This document shows positions 35,588 to 46,000 of a stretch of DNA of 64,000 bases, piece by piece. The stretch's first letter is position 1; each line of letters opens with the position of its first letter. The stretch spans positions 30,807 to 94,806 of the forward strand of contig DHLX01000026.1 of the NCBI GenBank assembly GCA_002405475.1, given 5' to 3'. A model generated the notes under the pieces. The model did no database searches, was not told the DNA's origin, and saw nothing but the letters and a program-made list of their open reading frames with translations. The stretch is from Burkholderiales bacterium UBA4657 (GTDB taxonomy: Bacteria > Pseudomonadota > Gammaproteobacteria > Burkholderiales > Burkholderiaceae_E). Both the position numbers and the translations under genes were made by a program.

Positions 35588-38500
35588 ATGCTTTTCAGCG
35601 AAGACTCACGGGTCAAAATACCGTGCCTCCTGCACCTGGTGCGGCTGGGCTACCGCTATCTTTCCCTGAAACATGCCGCCTGGGACACCGACACCAATAT
35701 TTTCCCCGCGCTTTTCAACGAGGCCATCGGTCGCCTCAACCCTGATTTGAGCGCCGATGACCTCACCCGCCTGCTGGCTGATGTCAAACTGCTGCTGGAT
35801 AATGAAGACCTCGGCAAAGCTTTTTATGAACGTCTGACCGAGCGCTCTGGTATCCGTCTGATCGACTTCGAAAACTTCGACAACAACAGCTTCCATGTCG
35901 TCACCGAACTGACCTGTAAAAATGGCGACGACGAATTCCGTCCTGATATCACCCTGCTCATTAACGGCATGCCGCTGGCCTTCATCGAAGTCAAAAAGCC
36001 CAACAACCGAGAAGGTGTACTGGCGGAACGAAATCGCATCATCACGCGCAGCCGCAACGCCAGATTCCGACGCTTTATCAACATCACACAGTTGATGGTG
36101 TTCTCGAACAACATGGAATATGAAGATGGCTCGCCGCAGCCTGTTGAAGGCGCGTTTTACGCCTGCCCCTCTTATGACTCGCCCGTGTTCAACTATTTCC
36201 GTGAAGAAGAGCTACTGGATCCTGCCCAGCTTCTGGCGCTTGAAGATGATGCACTCGAAAACGAAATACTGCGCGACAACAACCTCAGCGTCATCAAGCA
36301 CAGCCCTGAATTTTTAAGTAACAAGTCGCCCGATACGCCCACCAACCGCCTCTGCACGTCCTTGTTCAGCCGTGGCCGATTAGCTTTCCTGCTGCGCTTT
36401 GCACTCGCTTACGTGAATGAAAGCGAGGGTCTGCACAAGCACGTCATGCGTTACCCCCAGCTATTCGCGACCAAGGCCATCGAGAAAAAGCTGAATGAGG
36501 GGGTCAAGAAAGGTATCATCTGGCACACCCAGGGCAGCGGTAAAACGGCACTGGCCTACTACAACACCCGCTTCCTCACCGATTACTTCCAGCGCAAAGG
36601 CGTCATCCCGAAGTTTTACTTTATCGTTGACCGCCTTGATCTGCTCATTCAGGCACAACGAGAATTTTCCGGGCGTGGGCTGGTGGTGCATACGATTGAC
36701 AGTCGAGAGTCGTTTGCGCGCGACATCAAAACCACGCAAGTACTGCACAACCACAGCGGCAAGCCCGAAATCACAGTGGTCAATATCCAAAAGTTCCAGG
36801 ACGACCCAGACGTGGTTCGTGCTGAAGATTATGATTTCAACATACAGCGCGTTTATTTTCTGGACGAGGTGCACCGCAGCTACAACCCGAAGGGCAGTTT
36901 TCTGGCCAACCTCAGCCAGTCCGACCGCAACGCCATCAAGATTGGCCTCACTGGAACGCCACTACTGGGCGATGACTACAACTCGCGCGCCCTGTTTGGC
37001 GACTACATTCACAAATACTATTACAACGCCTCCATTGCTGATGGCTACACCCTGCGCCTGATCCGCGAAGAAATCGCCACCAACTACAAAATTTCGCTAC
37101 AGGAGGCGCTTGCCGCCGTCAAACTGCAACAGGGTGATATTGACCGTAAACTGATCTACTCGCACCCGAAGTTTGTCGAACCCATGCTCGATTACATCGT
37201 ACGCGACTTTGAAAAAAGTCGCAGCGCCCTGGGCGACGCCAGTATTGGCGGCATGGTCATCTGCGACAGCGCCGAGCAAGCTCGGGAAATGTACCGTATC
37301 TTCAATGCGGTCTATGCTGTACAGGAACCTCCCGCCTACAAGGTACAGGACTCATCACAAGCCTTCCTTGCTGCCACGCAGCCCGACAGCTATGCCGCGC
37401 GCACGCTACTGGACAACCGCGTTAAAAATGCAGCACTGATCTTGCACGATGTCGGCAGCAAAGACGAACGCAAGGACTGGGTAGAAGACTTCAAAGCCGG
37501 CAAAATCGACCTGCTGTTTGTTTACAACATGCTACTCACCGGCTTCGATGCCAAGCGCCTAAAAAAGCTCTACCTGGGTCGCATTATCAAGGCGCACAAC
37601 CTGTTGCAGGCGCTTACCCGCGTCAACCGTACCTATAAAAATTTCCGCTATGGCTATGTAGTCGATTTTGCCGATATCCGCAAAGAGTTCGACAAAACCA
37701 ATAAAGACTATTTTGACGAGTTGCAATCCGAGCTCGGTGACGAGATTGAGCACTATTCCAAGCTGTTCAAATCTGCCGAAGAAATCACACAAGACATCGA
37801 AGCCATCAAGGACATTCTGTTCAGCTTCAACATCGAAAACGCTGAAGAATTTTCCAGGCAGCTCAGTCAGATTCAAGACCGTGCCACGGTACTAGCCCTG
37901 AAGAAAGCGCTGGGCGATGCACGTGATCTCTATAACCTGATTCGCCTGCAAGGGGAATATACGCTGTTGCAGCAGCTGGATTTTCATAAGCTGAGCCAGC
38001 TCTACCGTGAAACCTGTAACCACCTCGACCTGCTCAACCTGAAAGACAGTATCGAATCCGCTACCGATACCAGCTACCTGCTCAATGTCGCGCTCGAAGA
38101 TGTAATTTTCAAATTCGCCAAAGTCAAAGAAGAAGAACTGGTGCTGGCCGACAAATTGAAAAATACCCTGCGTCAGACGCGCGAAGCCCTGGCCGGCAAC
38201 TTCGACCAGCAAGACCCCAAGTTCATCACCTTGCGTGAAGAGCTGGAGCGGCTATTCAAAAACAAGAAACTGAGCGAACTCAGTCAGGAAGAGATGGCGG
38301 TCAATATTGGCGCACTGAATGCCATACACGACAAGGTCAAAGAACTGAACCGGCAAAACAACCAACTGCGCGCCAAATACCAGGGCGATGCCAAATACAC
38401 CCGTATTCACAAACGATTGCAGGAACATGGCGATGTGACACCTACTGAACGCCGCCTGTTTGATGCACTCATGGGGGTTAAAGCGCAGGCCGACGAACAG

Positions 38501-38707
38501 GTGCTGCAAAACACCCAGCTCTTGAATAACGAAACTTATTTTGAACGCATGATGCAGCCTATCGTCATCAACGAGTTCTACACACGGCAGCAGATTAAAC
38601 TCACCCCCGACGCCAGCCGCACCATTAACCAGCTGGTAGTAGCCGAATATATGAACGAATTTAATGCCGGTTCCCGCCTGGGTACCGGCCAAAATACTGG
38701 AGTATAA
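35588..38707 (+). CDS. hsdR: Type I restriction enzyme R subunit
   Basis: ATP-dependent translocation and cleavage subunit, 1039 residues. N-terminal PD-(D/E)xK nuclease: Asp120 in RPDITLLI and IEVKK (Glu134, Lys136). Helicase motor: Walker A HTQGSGKTALAYY (Lys319), DEVHR (426-429), TGTPLLG, and RVNRTYKN in the second RecA-like domain. A helical C-terminal domain for assembly with HsdM follows. AAGGGAG precedes the ATG. First gene of hsdR-hsdM-DUF1016-hsdS. Confidence 0.97.
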   Translation: MLFSEDSRVKIPCLLHLVRLGYRYLSLKHAAWDTDTNIFPALFNEAIGRLNPDLSADDLTRLLADVKLLLDNEDLGKAFYERLTERSGIRLIDFENFDNNSFHVVTELTCKNGDDEFRPDITLLINGMPLAFIEVKKPNNREGVLAERNRIITRSRNARFRRFINITQLMVFSNNMEYEDGSPQPVEGAFYACPSYDSPVFNYFREEELLDPAQLLALEDDALENEILRDNNLSVIKHSPEFLSNKSPDTPTNRLCTSLFSRGRLAFLLRFALAYVNESEGLHKHVMRYPQLFATKAIEKKLNEGVKKGIIWHTQGSGKTALAYYNTRFLTDYFQRKGVIPKFYFIVDRLDLLIQAQREFSGRGLVVHTIDSRESFARDIKTTQVLHNHSGKPEITVVNIQKFQDDPDVVRAEDYDFNIQRVYFLDEVHRSYNPKGSFLANLSQSDRNAIKIGLTGTPLLGDDYNSRALFGDYIHKYYYNASIADGYTLRLIREEIATNYKISLQEALAAVKLQQGDIDRKLIYSHPKFVEPMLDYIVRDFEKSRSALGDASIGGMVICDSAEQAREMYRIFNAVYAVQEPPAYKVQDSSQAFLAATQPDSYAARTLLDNRVKNAALILHDVGSKDERKDWVEDFKAGKIDLLFVYNMLLTGFDAKRLKKLYLGRIIKAHNLLQALTRVNRTYKNFRYGYVVDFADIRKEFDKTNKDYFDELQSELGDEIEHYSKLFKSAEEITQDIEAIKDILFSFNIENAEEFSRQLSQIQDRATVLALKKALGDARDLYNLIRLQGEYTLLQQLDFHKLSQLYRETCNHLDLLNLKDSIESATDTSYLLNVALEDVIFKFAKVKEEELVLADKLKNTLRQTREALAGNFDQQDPKFITLREELERLFKNKKLSELSQEEMAVNIGALNAIHDKVKELNRQNNQLRAKYQGDAKYTRIHKRLQEHGDVTPTERRLFDALMGVKAQADEQVLQNTQLLNNETYFERMMQPIVINEFYTRQQIKLTPDASRTINQLVVAEYMNEFNAGSRLGTGQNTGV

Positions 38708-38709
38708 AG

Positions 38710-40344
38710 TTGGTCACACAGGAGTTTGAACAACGCACGCGCGAACTGATCGACAGCCTCAAGGCCATTTGCGCCGCCTACGGCTTGGGCAACGACGGCA
38801 ACGAATTCAAGATCATCACCCAGGTTTTTCTTTACAAATTCCTGAACGACAAATTCGCCTTTGAGGCCAAGAAAATACGGCCAGGACTTGCTAATGCCGA
38901 AAGCTGGGAAGCCGCCATTGCCGCCATGAGCGCTGACGACAGGGACATGCTGCAAATGCAGATGGGAGCGGACACCGCCCGCCTGAAACCCGAACATTTC
39001 ATCGCCCATCTTTTCCGCAACCAGAACGCGCCAGAATTCGCCAAACTATTTGACGACACCCTGCGCGATATTGCCATCAGCAACAACGACATCTTCGCTG
39101 TCAAAACCGATGGCGGGGCTAAAATCACCCTGTTTGATCGCGTCAGCGAATTCATCACCGACCCTTCCAAGCGCGACGCCTTTTGTCGTGCCCTCATCAA
39201 CAAGCTGGGCGATTTCAGCTTTGAGCGCATCTTCAACGAAAAATACGACTTCTACGCGGCGCTATTTGAATACCTGATTAAAGACTACAACAAAGACAGC
39301 GGCGGCAAATACGCCGAGTACTACACCCCGCACGCAGTCGCCAAAATCATGGCCGCCATTCTGGTACCTGACAATGAGCGCGGCACAATCAAGAACGTCA
39401 GTTGCTACGACCCGTCGGCAGGCTCGGGCACTCTGCTTATGAACATTGCTCACGCCATTGGCGAACAGCGTTGCAGCATCTACTCCCAGGACATTTCGCA
39501 AAAATCCTCCAGCCTGCTGCGCCTGAACCTCATCCTGAACAACCTGGTGCATTCCATCCCCAATATCATCCAGGGCAACACCATGCTCCACCCCTACCAC
39601 CGGGAGGGTAAGGCACTCAAGAAGTTTGACTATATCGTCAGCAATCCTCCGTTCAAGATGGATTTCAGCGACTTCCGCAACGAGCTGGACACCAAAGAGC
39701 ATCAGGAGCGCTTCTTTGCCGGGGTACCCAACATCCCCAAACAGGCCAAAGACAAAATGGCCATTTATCAGCTTTTTTTGCAGCACATCATTTATTCACT
39801 CAAGCCTGGCGGCAAAGCTGCGGTCGTCGTGCCCACCGGCTTCATCACCGCCCAGAGCGGCATCGACAAAGGCATACGCCAATATCTGGTCGATCACAAA
39901 ATGCTGGCCGGCGTGGTTTCCATGCCCAGCAACATCTTTGCTACCACTGGCACCAATGTGTCCATCCTGTTCATTGATGCGGCTAACCAGGGCGCTGTTG
40001 TGTTGATTGATGCCTCCAGCCTCGGCACCAAGATCAAGGACGGCAAGACCCAGAAAACCCTGCTCTCGACCGAAGAAGAAGACCGCATCATCGCCACTTT
40101 TAATGCGAAACAAGCGGTGGAAGATTTCTCGGTCGTCGTCAGCTATGATGACATCGCCGCCAAGAATTACAGTCTAAGCGCTGGCCAGTACTTTGATGTG
40201 AAGATTGAATACAGCGACCTGACCCCGGCGCAGTTTGCCGAGAAGCTACAAGGGTTCACCGACCGGCTGGATGTGCTGTTCAAGGAGTCATCCGGGTTAG
40301 AGCAAGAGATTAAAAAACAGTTGGCGGGGTTGCGGTATGAGTAA
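38710..40344 (+). CDS. hsdM: Type I restriction-modification system methyltransferase subunit
   Basis: Adenine-N6 methyltransferase subunit, 544 residues: helical N-terminal domain, SAM site DPSAGSGTLLMNIA (234-240 core) and catalytic NPPF (312-315), with GGKAAVVVPTGFI downstream. The start is TTG at 38710, two bases after the hsdR stop; GGAG lies 7 bases upstream and no early in-frame ATG exists, so the rare start appears genuine and could keep methylase translation low or coupled to hsdR. Overlaps the next gene by 8 bases. Confidence 0.95.
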   Translation: MVTQEFEQRTRELIDSLKAICAAYGLGNDGNEFKIITQVFLYKFLNDKFAFEAKKIRPGLANAESWEAAIAAMSADDRDMLQMQMGADTARLKPEHFIAHLFRNQNAPEFAKLFDDTLRDIAISNNDIFAVKTDGGAKITLFDRVSEFITDPSKRDAFCRALINKLGDFSFERIFNEKYDFYAALFEYLIKDYNKDSGGKYAEYYTPHAVAKIMAAILVPDNERGTIKNVSCYDPSAGSGTLLMNIAHAIGEQRCSIYSQDISQKSSSLLRLNLILNNLVHSIPNIIQGNTMLHPYHREGKALKKFDYIVSNPPFKMDFSDFRNELDTKEHQERFFAGVPNIPKQAKDKMAIYQLFLQHIIYSLKPGGKAAVVVPTGFITAQSGIDKGIRQYLVDHKMLAGVVSMPSNIFATTGTNVSILFIDAANQGAVVLIDASSLGTKIKDGKTQKTLLSTEEEDRIIATFNAKQAVEDFSVVVSYDDIAAKNYSLSAGQYFDVKIEYSDLTPAQFAEKLQGFTDRLDVLFKESSGLEQEIKKQLAGLRYE

Positions 40345-41380
40345 GGTGACAACACAGAACACACCCTACGAAGGCTTGCTACAGGAAATCGGCCAGGCAC
40401 TGCACACCGCGCGGCAACAGGCCGCGCAGGCAGTCAACACTCTGTTGGTGCAGACTTACTGGCACATCGGCCAACATATTGTCGAATTTGAGCAGGGGGG
40501 CAAAGAAAAAGCCGACTATGGCAGCAGCCTGTTAGACCGCTTGTCCAGAGACCTGACGCAGAGGTATGGCAAGGGCTTTGGCCGTTCAAACGTGTTTTAC
40601 ATGCGCAAGCTGTATTTGAGTTTCCAAAATAGTGGGACACTGTCCCACAAATTGACTTGGAGCCATTATTACGAAATCCTGAAAGCCGATGACCCACTGG
40701 AAATCAGCTTTTACACCCAGCAAACCGCACGCGAAGGCTGGAGCGTACGCGAGCTCAAACGGCAGATGAAAAGCATGCTGTTTCATCGTCTGGCCTTGAG
40801 CAAAGACAAGGCAGGCGTACTGCAACTGGCGAGCCAGGGCCACGACATCGAAGAAGCCGAAGACCTGCTCAAAGAACCTTTTGTGCTCGAGTTTTTGAAC
40901 ATCCCGCAGAGCCACACCCTGACAGAGACCCAGCTCGAACAAAAAATCATTGACCACCTGCAACATTTCATACTCGAGCTGGGCAAAGGCTTTGCTTTCA
41001 TTGCGCGCCAGTACCGTATGAGCATCGGCGGCAAGCATTTCTATGCTGACTTGCTGTTTTACCACCGCATTCTCAAGTGCTTTGTGGTCATCGACCTGAA
41101 ACGCGGCACCATCGACCACCAAGACATCGGGCAGATGAACCTGTACCTGAATTATTTCACCAAGGAAGAAAACGTCGAGGGCGATAACCAGCCGGTGGGC
41201 ATCATCCTTGGCGCGTACAAAGATCACTTTCTGGTCGAATACGCTACGGGCAGCATCACCAACCAGATTTTGCTGGCGAAGTATCTGCTTTATCTGCCGG
41301 ACAAGGGGCAATTGGGGCGGCAGTTGGAGCGGTTGTTGGGGGATGCGGATGATGGGGTGGATGGAAATGGCGGGGGTTGA
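40337..41380 (+). CDS. DUF1016/YhcG-type PDDEXK nuclease
   Basis: 347 residues. The N-terminal DUF1016 part (about 10-160) includes TYWHIGQHIVEFEQGG, GSSLLDRLSRDL and GFGRSNVFYMRKLYL. The C-terminal part (about 175-335) is a PD-(D/E)xK fold with FYADLLFYHR (Asp238) and FVVIDLKRG (Asp253, Lys255), both catalytic-type positions intact. Such genes are often found inside type I restriction loci and are suspected defence nucleases, but their role is not settled. It overlaps hsdM by 8 bases and ends 5 bases before the hsdS start, so it belongs to the operon. Confidence 0.93.
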   Translation: MSKVTTQNTPYEGLLQEIGQALHTARQQAAQAVNTLLVQTYWHIGQHIVEFEQGGKEKADYGSSLLDRLSRDLTQRYGKGFGRSNVFYMRKLYLSFQNSGTLSHKLTWSHYYEILKADDPLEISFYTQQTAREGWSVRELKRQMKSMLFHRLALSKDKAGVLQLASQGHDIEEAEDLLKEPFVLEFLNIPQSHTLTETQLEQKIIDHLQHFILELGKGFAFIARQYRMSIGGKHFYADLLFYHRILKCFVVIDLKRGTIDHQDIGQMNLYLNYFTKEENVEGDNQPVGIILGAYKDHFLVEYATGSITNQILLAKYLLYLPDKGQLGRQLERLLGDADDGVDGNGGG

Positions 41381-41385
41381 GGTGT

Positions 41386-42681
41386 ATGAGTAAGTGGAAG
41401 AAAACCACGCTTGGAAAAGTTCTAAGCGCTGGTGGCGGTAAGATTCAAACGGGTCCTTTTGGAAGCCAGTTACATGCATCAGACTATGTTGGGCTCGGCA
41501 TTCCGTGCATCATGCCGGCCAACATGAAAAGTAATCGTGTAAATCTTTCTGGTATCGCCTTCATTGCCGAGAAAGACGCGAAGCGACTGTCCCATCATTT
41601 GGTACAAGCGGGCGATATTGTTTATAGCCGACGGGGTGATGTCACTCAAAAGGCTCTGATTAGGGAGCAAGAAGCTGGTTATTTTTGTGGCACCGGATGC
41701 CTACTCGTTCGCCCAGGTGATTCCATAGATCCTGAATTTTTAATCTACCATCTCAGTACCCCGACTAATCAAAATTGGATCGTCAAACAAGCAGTTGGGG
41801 CAACAATGCCTAACTTGAATACCGCTATCCTTTCTGCGGTTCCTTTGAATGTTCCTCCAAACAAGGAGATTCAAAAAAAAGTTGCTGCTACACTCTCCGC
41901 CCTCGACGCCAAAATCGACTGCAATAACCGCATCAACGCCGAGCTGGAAGCACTAGCCAAAACGCTGTACGACTACTGGTTCGTGCAGTTCGACTTCCCC
42001 GACGCCAACGGTAAACCCTACAAATCGTCAGGCGGCAAGATGGTCTATAACGCCACACTGAAGCGCGAGATTCCGGAGGGGTGGGCGGCTTTAGAGCTCG
42101 CAGATGTAATTAGCCGCTCAGGAACTGGCTTGAATCCGAGAGATAACTTCCAATTGGGCAACGGAAGCAACTATTACGTCACAATTAAAAACGTCACCAA
42201 TGGCAGAATCACCCTTGATGACAAATGCGACAAGATAGACGATGAGGCTATGAAGATCATCGACCGTCGCTCTCAGCTACAGACTGGCGATGTTTTGTTT
42301 ACGAGCATCGAACCAGTTGGCGTAACTTATCTGATTCAAGAAAAGCCAGAAAACTGGAACATCAATGAATCAGTTTTTACGCTTCGCCCAGACTACAAGA
42401 AGACAACCCCTGAGCATCTTTTTTGCCTTCTTTCATCGAAAGAAATGAAGGTGTTCACAAAAAACTCCTCCACAGGGAGTATTCATAAAGGGATTCGTCA
42501 CGGTGTTTTGAATACCTATCCATTGCCATATAGCGGCAAAGGCTTGATTGAAAGATTTTCTGTTGCCGTTAAACCTATGCTCAAAAAGATGGATGTTTTA
42601 GAGAAGGAAAACCAGCAACTCGCCCAACTCCGCGACTGGCTTCTGCCCCTGCTAATGAACGGCCAAGTGACGGTGGCCTAA
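41386..42681 (+). CDS. hsdS: Type I restriction enzyme specificity subunit
   Basis: Determines the bipartite target sequence. 431 residues in two half-subunits: target domain 1 (about 1-150; GGKIQTGPFGSQLHA, GIPCIMPANM), a central conserved coiled coil (ATLSALDAKIDCNNRINAEL), target domain 2 (about 225-395), and a C-terminal coiled coil (VLEKENQQLAQLRDWLLPLL). The ATG at 41386 follows GGGGGTTGAGG; an in-frame TTG at 41377 overlaps the previous gene. AT content is higher than in hsdR/hsdM, as usual for variable recognition domains. Recognition sequence cannot be predicted. Confidence 0.95.
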   Translation: MSKWKKTTLGKVLSAGGGKIQTGPFGSQLHASDYVGLGIPCIMPANMKSNRVNLSGIAFIAEKDAKRLSHHLVQAGDIVYSRRGDVTQKALIREQEAGYFCGTGCLLVRPGDSIDPEFLIYHLSTPTNQNWIVKQAVGATMPNLNTAILSAVPLNVPPNKEIQKKVAATLSALDAKIDCNNRINAELEALAKTLYDYWFVQFDFPDANGKPYKSSGGKMVYNATLKREIPEGWAALELADVISRSGTGLNPRDNFQLGNGSNYYVTIKNVTNGRITLDDKCDKIDDEAMKIIDRRSQLQTGDVLFTSIEPVGVTYLIQEKPENWNINESVFTLRPDYKKTTPEHLFCLLSSKEMKVFTKNSSTGSIHKGIRHGVLNTYPLPYSGKGLIERFSVAVKPMLKKMDVLEKENQQLAQLRDWLLPLLMNGQVTVA

Positions 42682-42684
42682 ACC

Positions 42685-43005
42685 ATGACTGAACCCAAAG
42701 CCCCCAAACCCGCCACGAAAAGCACGGCTCCCCTCGTCCGTTCGTCGGCAGCTGAATACCTGACCTTCATCGCCGCCAGCGGCCACGGGGGCTGTCGAGG
42801 CGGTGTATGCCGACGAGAGCATCTGGGTCACGCAGATACAGCTACCCGCCATCATCGCGGTCGGCTACAAGGTCAGTTCCGAGCGCGCTGTCCCATTCCG
42901 CAAATGAGCCACGGATGCAAGTTCTACCAGAAAATCATCGACATCAACACCACCGCCTTTGACCACGACGTGACAGTTAAGGCCACATCGTGCATGAAAG
43001 CCGGG
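42685..43005 (+). pseudogene. Decayed RhuM-family gene
   Basis: Fragments of a RhuM-type virulence/defence-associated protein lie in two frames right after hsdS. Frame A from ATG 42685 reads VRSSAAEYLTFIAASG. After a five-G run (42787-42791) the family sequence continues in the next frame as VEAVYADESIWVTQ. It then jumps to LPAIIAVGYKVSSERAV and FRK before a TGA at 42905 that takes the place of the expected Trp of FRKWAT. Back in frame A, KFYQKIIDINTTAFDHDV follows. So there is a frameshift, a nonsense change and at least two internal deletions relative to the roughly 330-residue family. It fills the gap between hsdS and the RND operon. Confidence 0.78.
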
Positions 43006-43014
43006 AAAAGCAAG

Positions 43015-46000
43015 TCAACCATTCACTGACTTCACTGCTGCCGCGCTCACCTCAGGAACCTCGACCACACTACGCCTGCGCGCCATATAGCTATAAATAG
43101 CCGGTATGACGAACAGGGTAAGTACAGTGCCAAAAGTGAGGCCGCCGACAATGACCCAGCCAATCTGTTGCCGGCTTTCGGCGCCCGCGCCGGTACTAAA
43201 CGCCAGCGGCAGCGAACCGAATACGGTGGCCAGGGTAGTCATCAAAATCGGGCGCAAGCGTAGCATGGCGGCTTCGTGAATGGCTTGCATCAGGGCTTTG
43301 CCTTCATCTTGCAATTGATTGGCAAATTCGACGATCAGAATGCCGTTTTTGGTAATCAAGCCTACCAGGGTAATCAGGCCAATTTGCGAATAAACGTTGA
43401 GTGAGCCCGGTGAAAAGCGCGGAAACACCTCGGACAGCCGCGCCAGCAGATCGAGCGAACCCAAAGCACCCACCATGGCCAGAGGCACGGTGAGCATGAT
43501 GATGAACGGGTCGCGGAAACTTTCAAACTGGGCCGACATGACCAGATAGATGAAAGCCAAGGCCAGCACAAAGGTTAGCATCAGGCTGGAACTGGAATCA
43601 CGAAACTCGCGTGACTGGCCATCGAGGTCAGTGGTGGTACCCGGCAAAATGTGTTTGTTAGCCACCTGCTGCATGAAGGTCAGAGCCTCACCCAGGGTAT
43701 AGCCGGGTGCCAGGTTGGCAGTGATCGAGACCGCACGTCGTTGCGAAAAATGGTTCAACTCGCGCGGGGCTACCGACTCATCGATACTGACCAGCGAACT
43801 CAGGGGAATCATCTGGTCATTACGGCCACGCACAAAAATGCTGGAAATGTCTTCCGGTGTGGCGCGTTCCTGCGCCCCTACCTGCACGATGACATCGTAC
43901 TGCTCACCATTTCTCTTGAAACGTGTCACCTGTCGCCCACCCAGCATGGTTTCCAGAGTACGCCCTACAGTTTCAACCTGCACGCCGGCGTCAGCCGCCT
44001 TGTCACGATCGACACTGACCTTGAGTTCGGGTCGATTCAGTTGCAGGTCGGTATCCACCGCCACCAGTCCAGGGTTTCGACGAATATCGGTCAGCATGGC
44101 ATCGACCATTTTCTGTATTTCGGGGTAGCTGGAAGACGAGACCAGAATGAAATTGACCGGGCGTTCCCGAAAACGCTGCCCCAGCGAGGGGGGAATGATG
44201 GTGAACGCATTGACACCCGGAATTTGCGCAACCTTGGGTGAAATTTCTTTCACTATTTCACGCACCGTGCGCTCACGTTCAGCCCAGGGCTGCAAACGTA
44301 AAAAACTGATGCCCTGGGTGACGGTGGGGTTACCACTGACGACAAAGACACGATCTATTTCTGGCACAGTTTTAGCAATATCTTCAATGCGTTGCCCATA
44401 ACGCGAGGTGAATTCCAGCGAGGCTCCTTCGGGGGCGCGATATTGCACCAGCAGGGTGGCACGGTCTTCGACCGGTGCCAGCTCGCGTTTCATCGTACCC
44501 AGATAAAACCAGGTCAGCAGCCCCATCAAGGCGACGATCAGCAGCGCAATCCAGCGGTGCTTCAGGGTAAAGCCCAGCGCGCGGCCATACATACGTGACA
44601 AGGCATCGAGAACATGTTCAACCCAGAGGTATAGCCGACCATGTTTGCCACCGTGTCCATCTTGAGCGCGCAATAATTTTGAGCACATCATGGGCGACAG
44701 GGTCAGTGCCACAAAGCCTGACACTACAACCGCCCCAGCCAGCGCCAGTGCAAACTCGACGAACAGGCGTCCGGTACGGCCAGTCTGGAACGCCAGGGGA
44801 ACAAACACTGCCACCAGGGTCAAGGTCATGGCCACCACAGCGAAGGAAATTTCGTTCATGCCTTTGAAGGCTGCCTGTAACGGCTTCATGCCATTTTCAA
44901 TATGACGAAAAATGTTTTCTAGCACGACGATGGCATCATCCACCACTAGGCCAATAGCCAGCACCAGCGCCAGCAGGGTCAGTGTATTGATACTGAAGCC
45001 AAAGGCATACATCAGGGCAAAGGCACCAATCAATGACACCGGAATAGAGACCAGAGGGATCAGTGCAGCGCGCCAGCTACGCAAAAAGAAAAATACTACC
45101 AGCGCCACGAGGAACACCGCTTCGGCTATGGTTTTATAAACATTAAAAATGGCGGCTTCAATAAACACGGTCTGGTCATTGGCGACTGAAACCTGCATGC
45201 CCGCTGGCAGGTCGGCCGAAATGCGCGGCAGTTCGGTTTTGACTGCTTGCGCGAGGTCCAGAGGGTTGGCCGTGGCCTGACGCACCATGCCCAGAGACAC
45301 TGCCGGACTACCATTAAAGCGCACCAGGCTGCGCTCGTTTTGTGGTGCCACCTTGACCTCGGCAATGTCGCGCAGGCGAATGCTGGAACCACCCTGACTG
45401 CGCACAATGACATTGCCAAATTGCTCGACCGTTGTCAGGTCAGTTTCAGCCACGACGTTGAACTCACGCTGTCGGCTTTCAATCCGGCCTGCCGGTATTT
45501 CAACATTTTGCCGCCGTATCGCCTCCTCCACATCCTGGGTCGTAAGGCGTAAAGATGCCATACGATCACGGTCGAGATAAATGCGCATGGCATAGCGCCG
45601 TTCGCCATTGATACGCACATCGGCCACCCCGGTGAGTGTTTGCAGGCGTGGCTTAACAATACGGTTGGCGTAGTCGGTTATTTCTAGCGCATTGTGCCGG
45701 TCACTGGTAAACGCCAGCCAGATGATGGGGTTGGCGTCAGCTTCGACTTTGGCAATCACCGGTTCATCAATATCGGCCGGCAGTCGCTGGCGCACGCGCG
45801 ATACGCGGTCGCGCACATCGGCGGCGGCGCTGTCCGGGTCGCGAGTCAATTTGAAGCGCACCGATATCTGGCTTTGTTCCGAGCGCGAGATCGATGTCAG
45901 GACTTCAATGCCCTCAATGCCAGCGATGGAATCTTCCAGCGGCTTGGTCACCTGGCTTTCGATAATTTCCGCCGAGGCACCGCGATAACGTGTTTCGACC

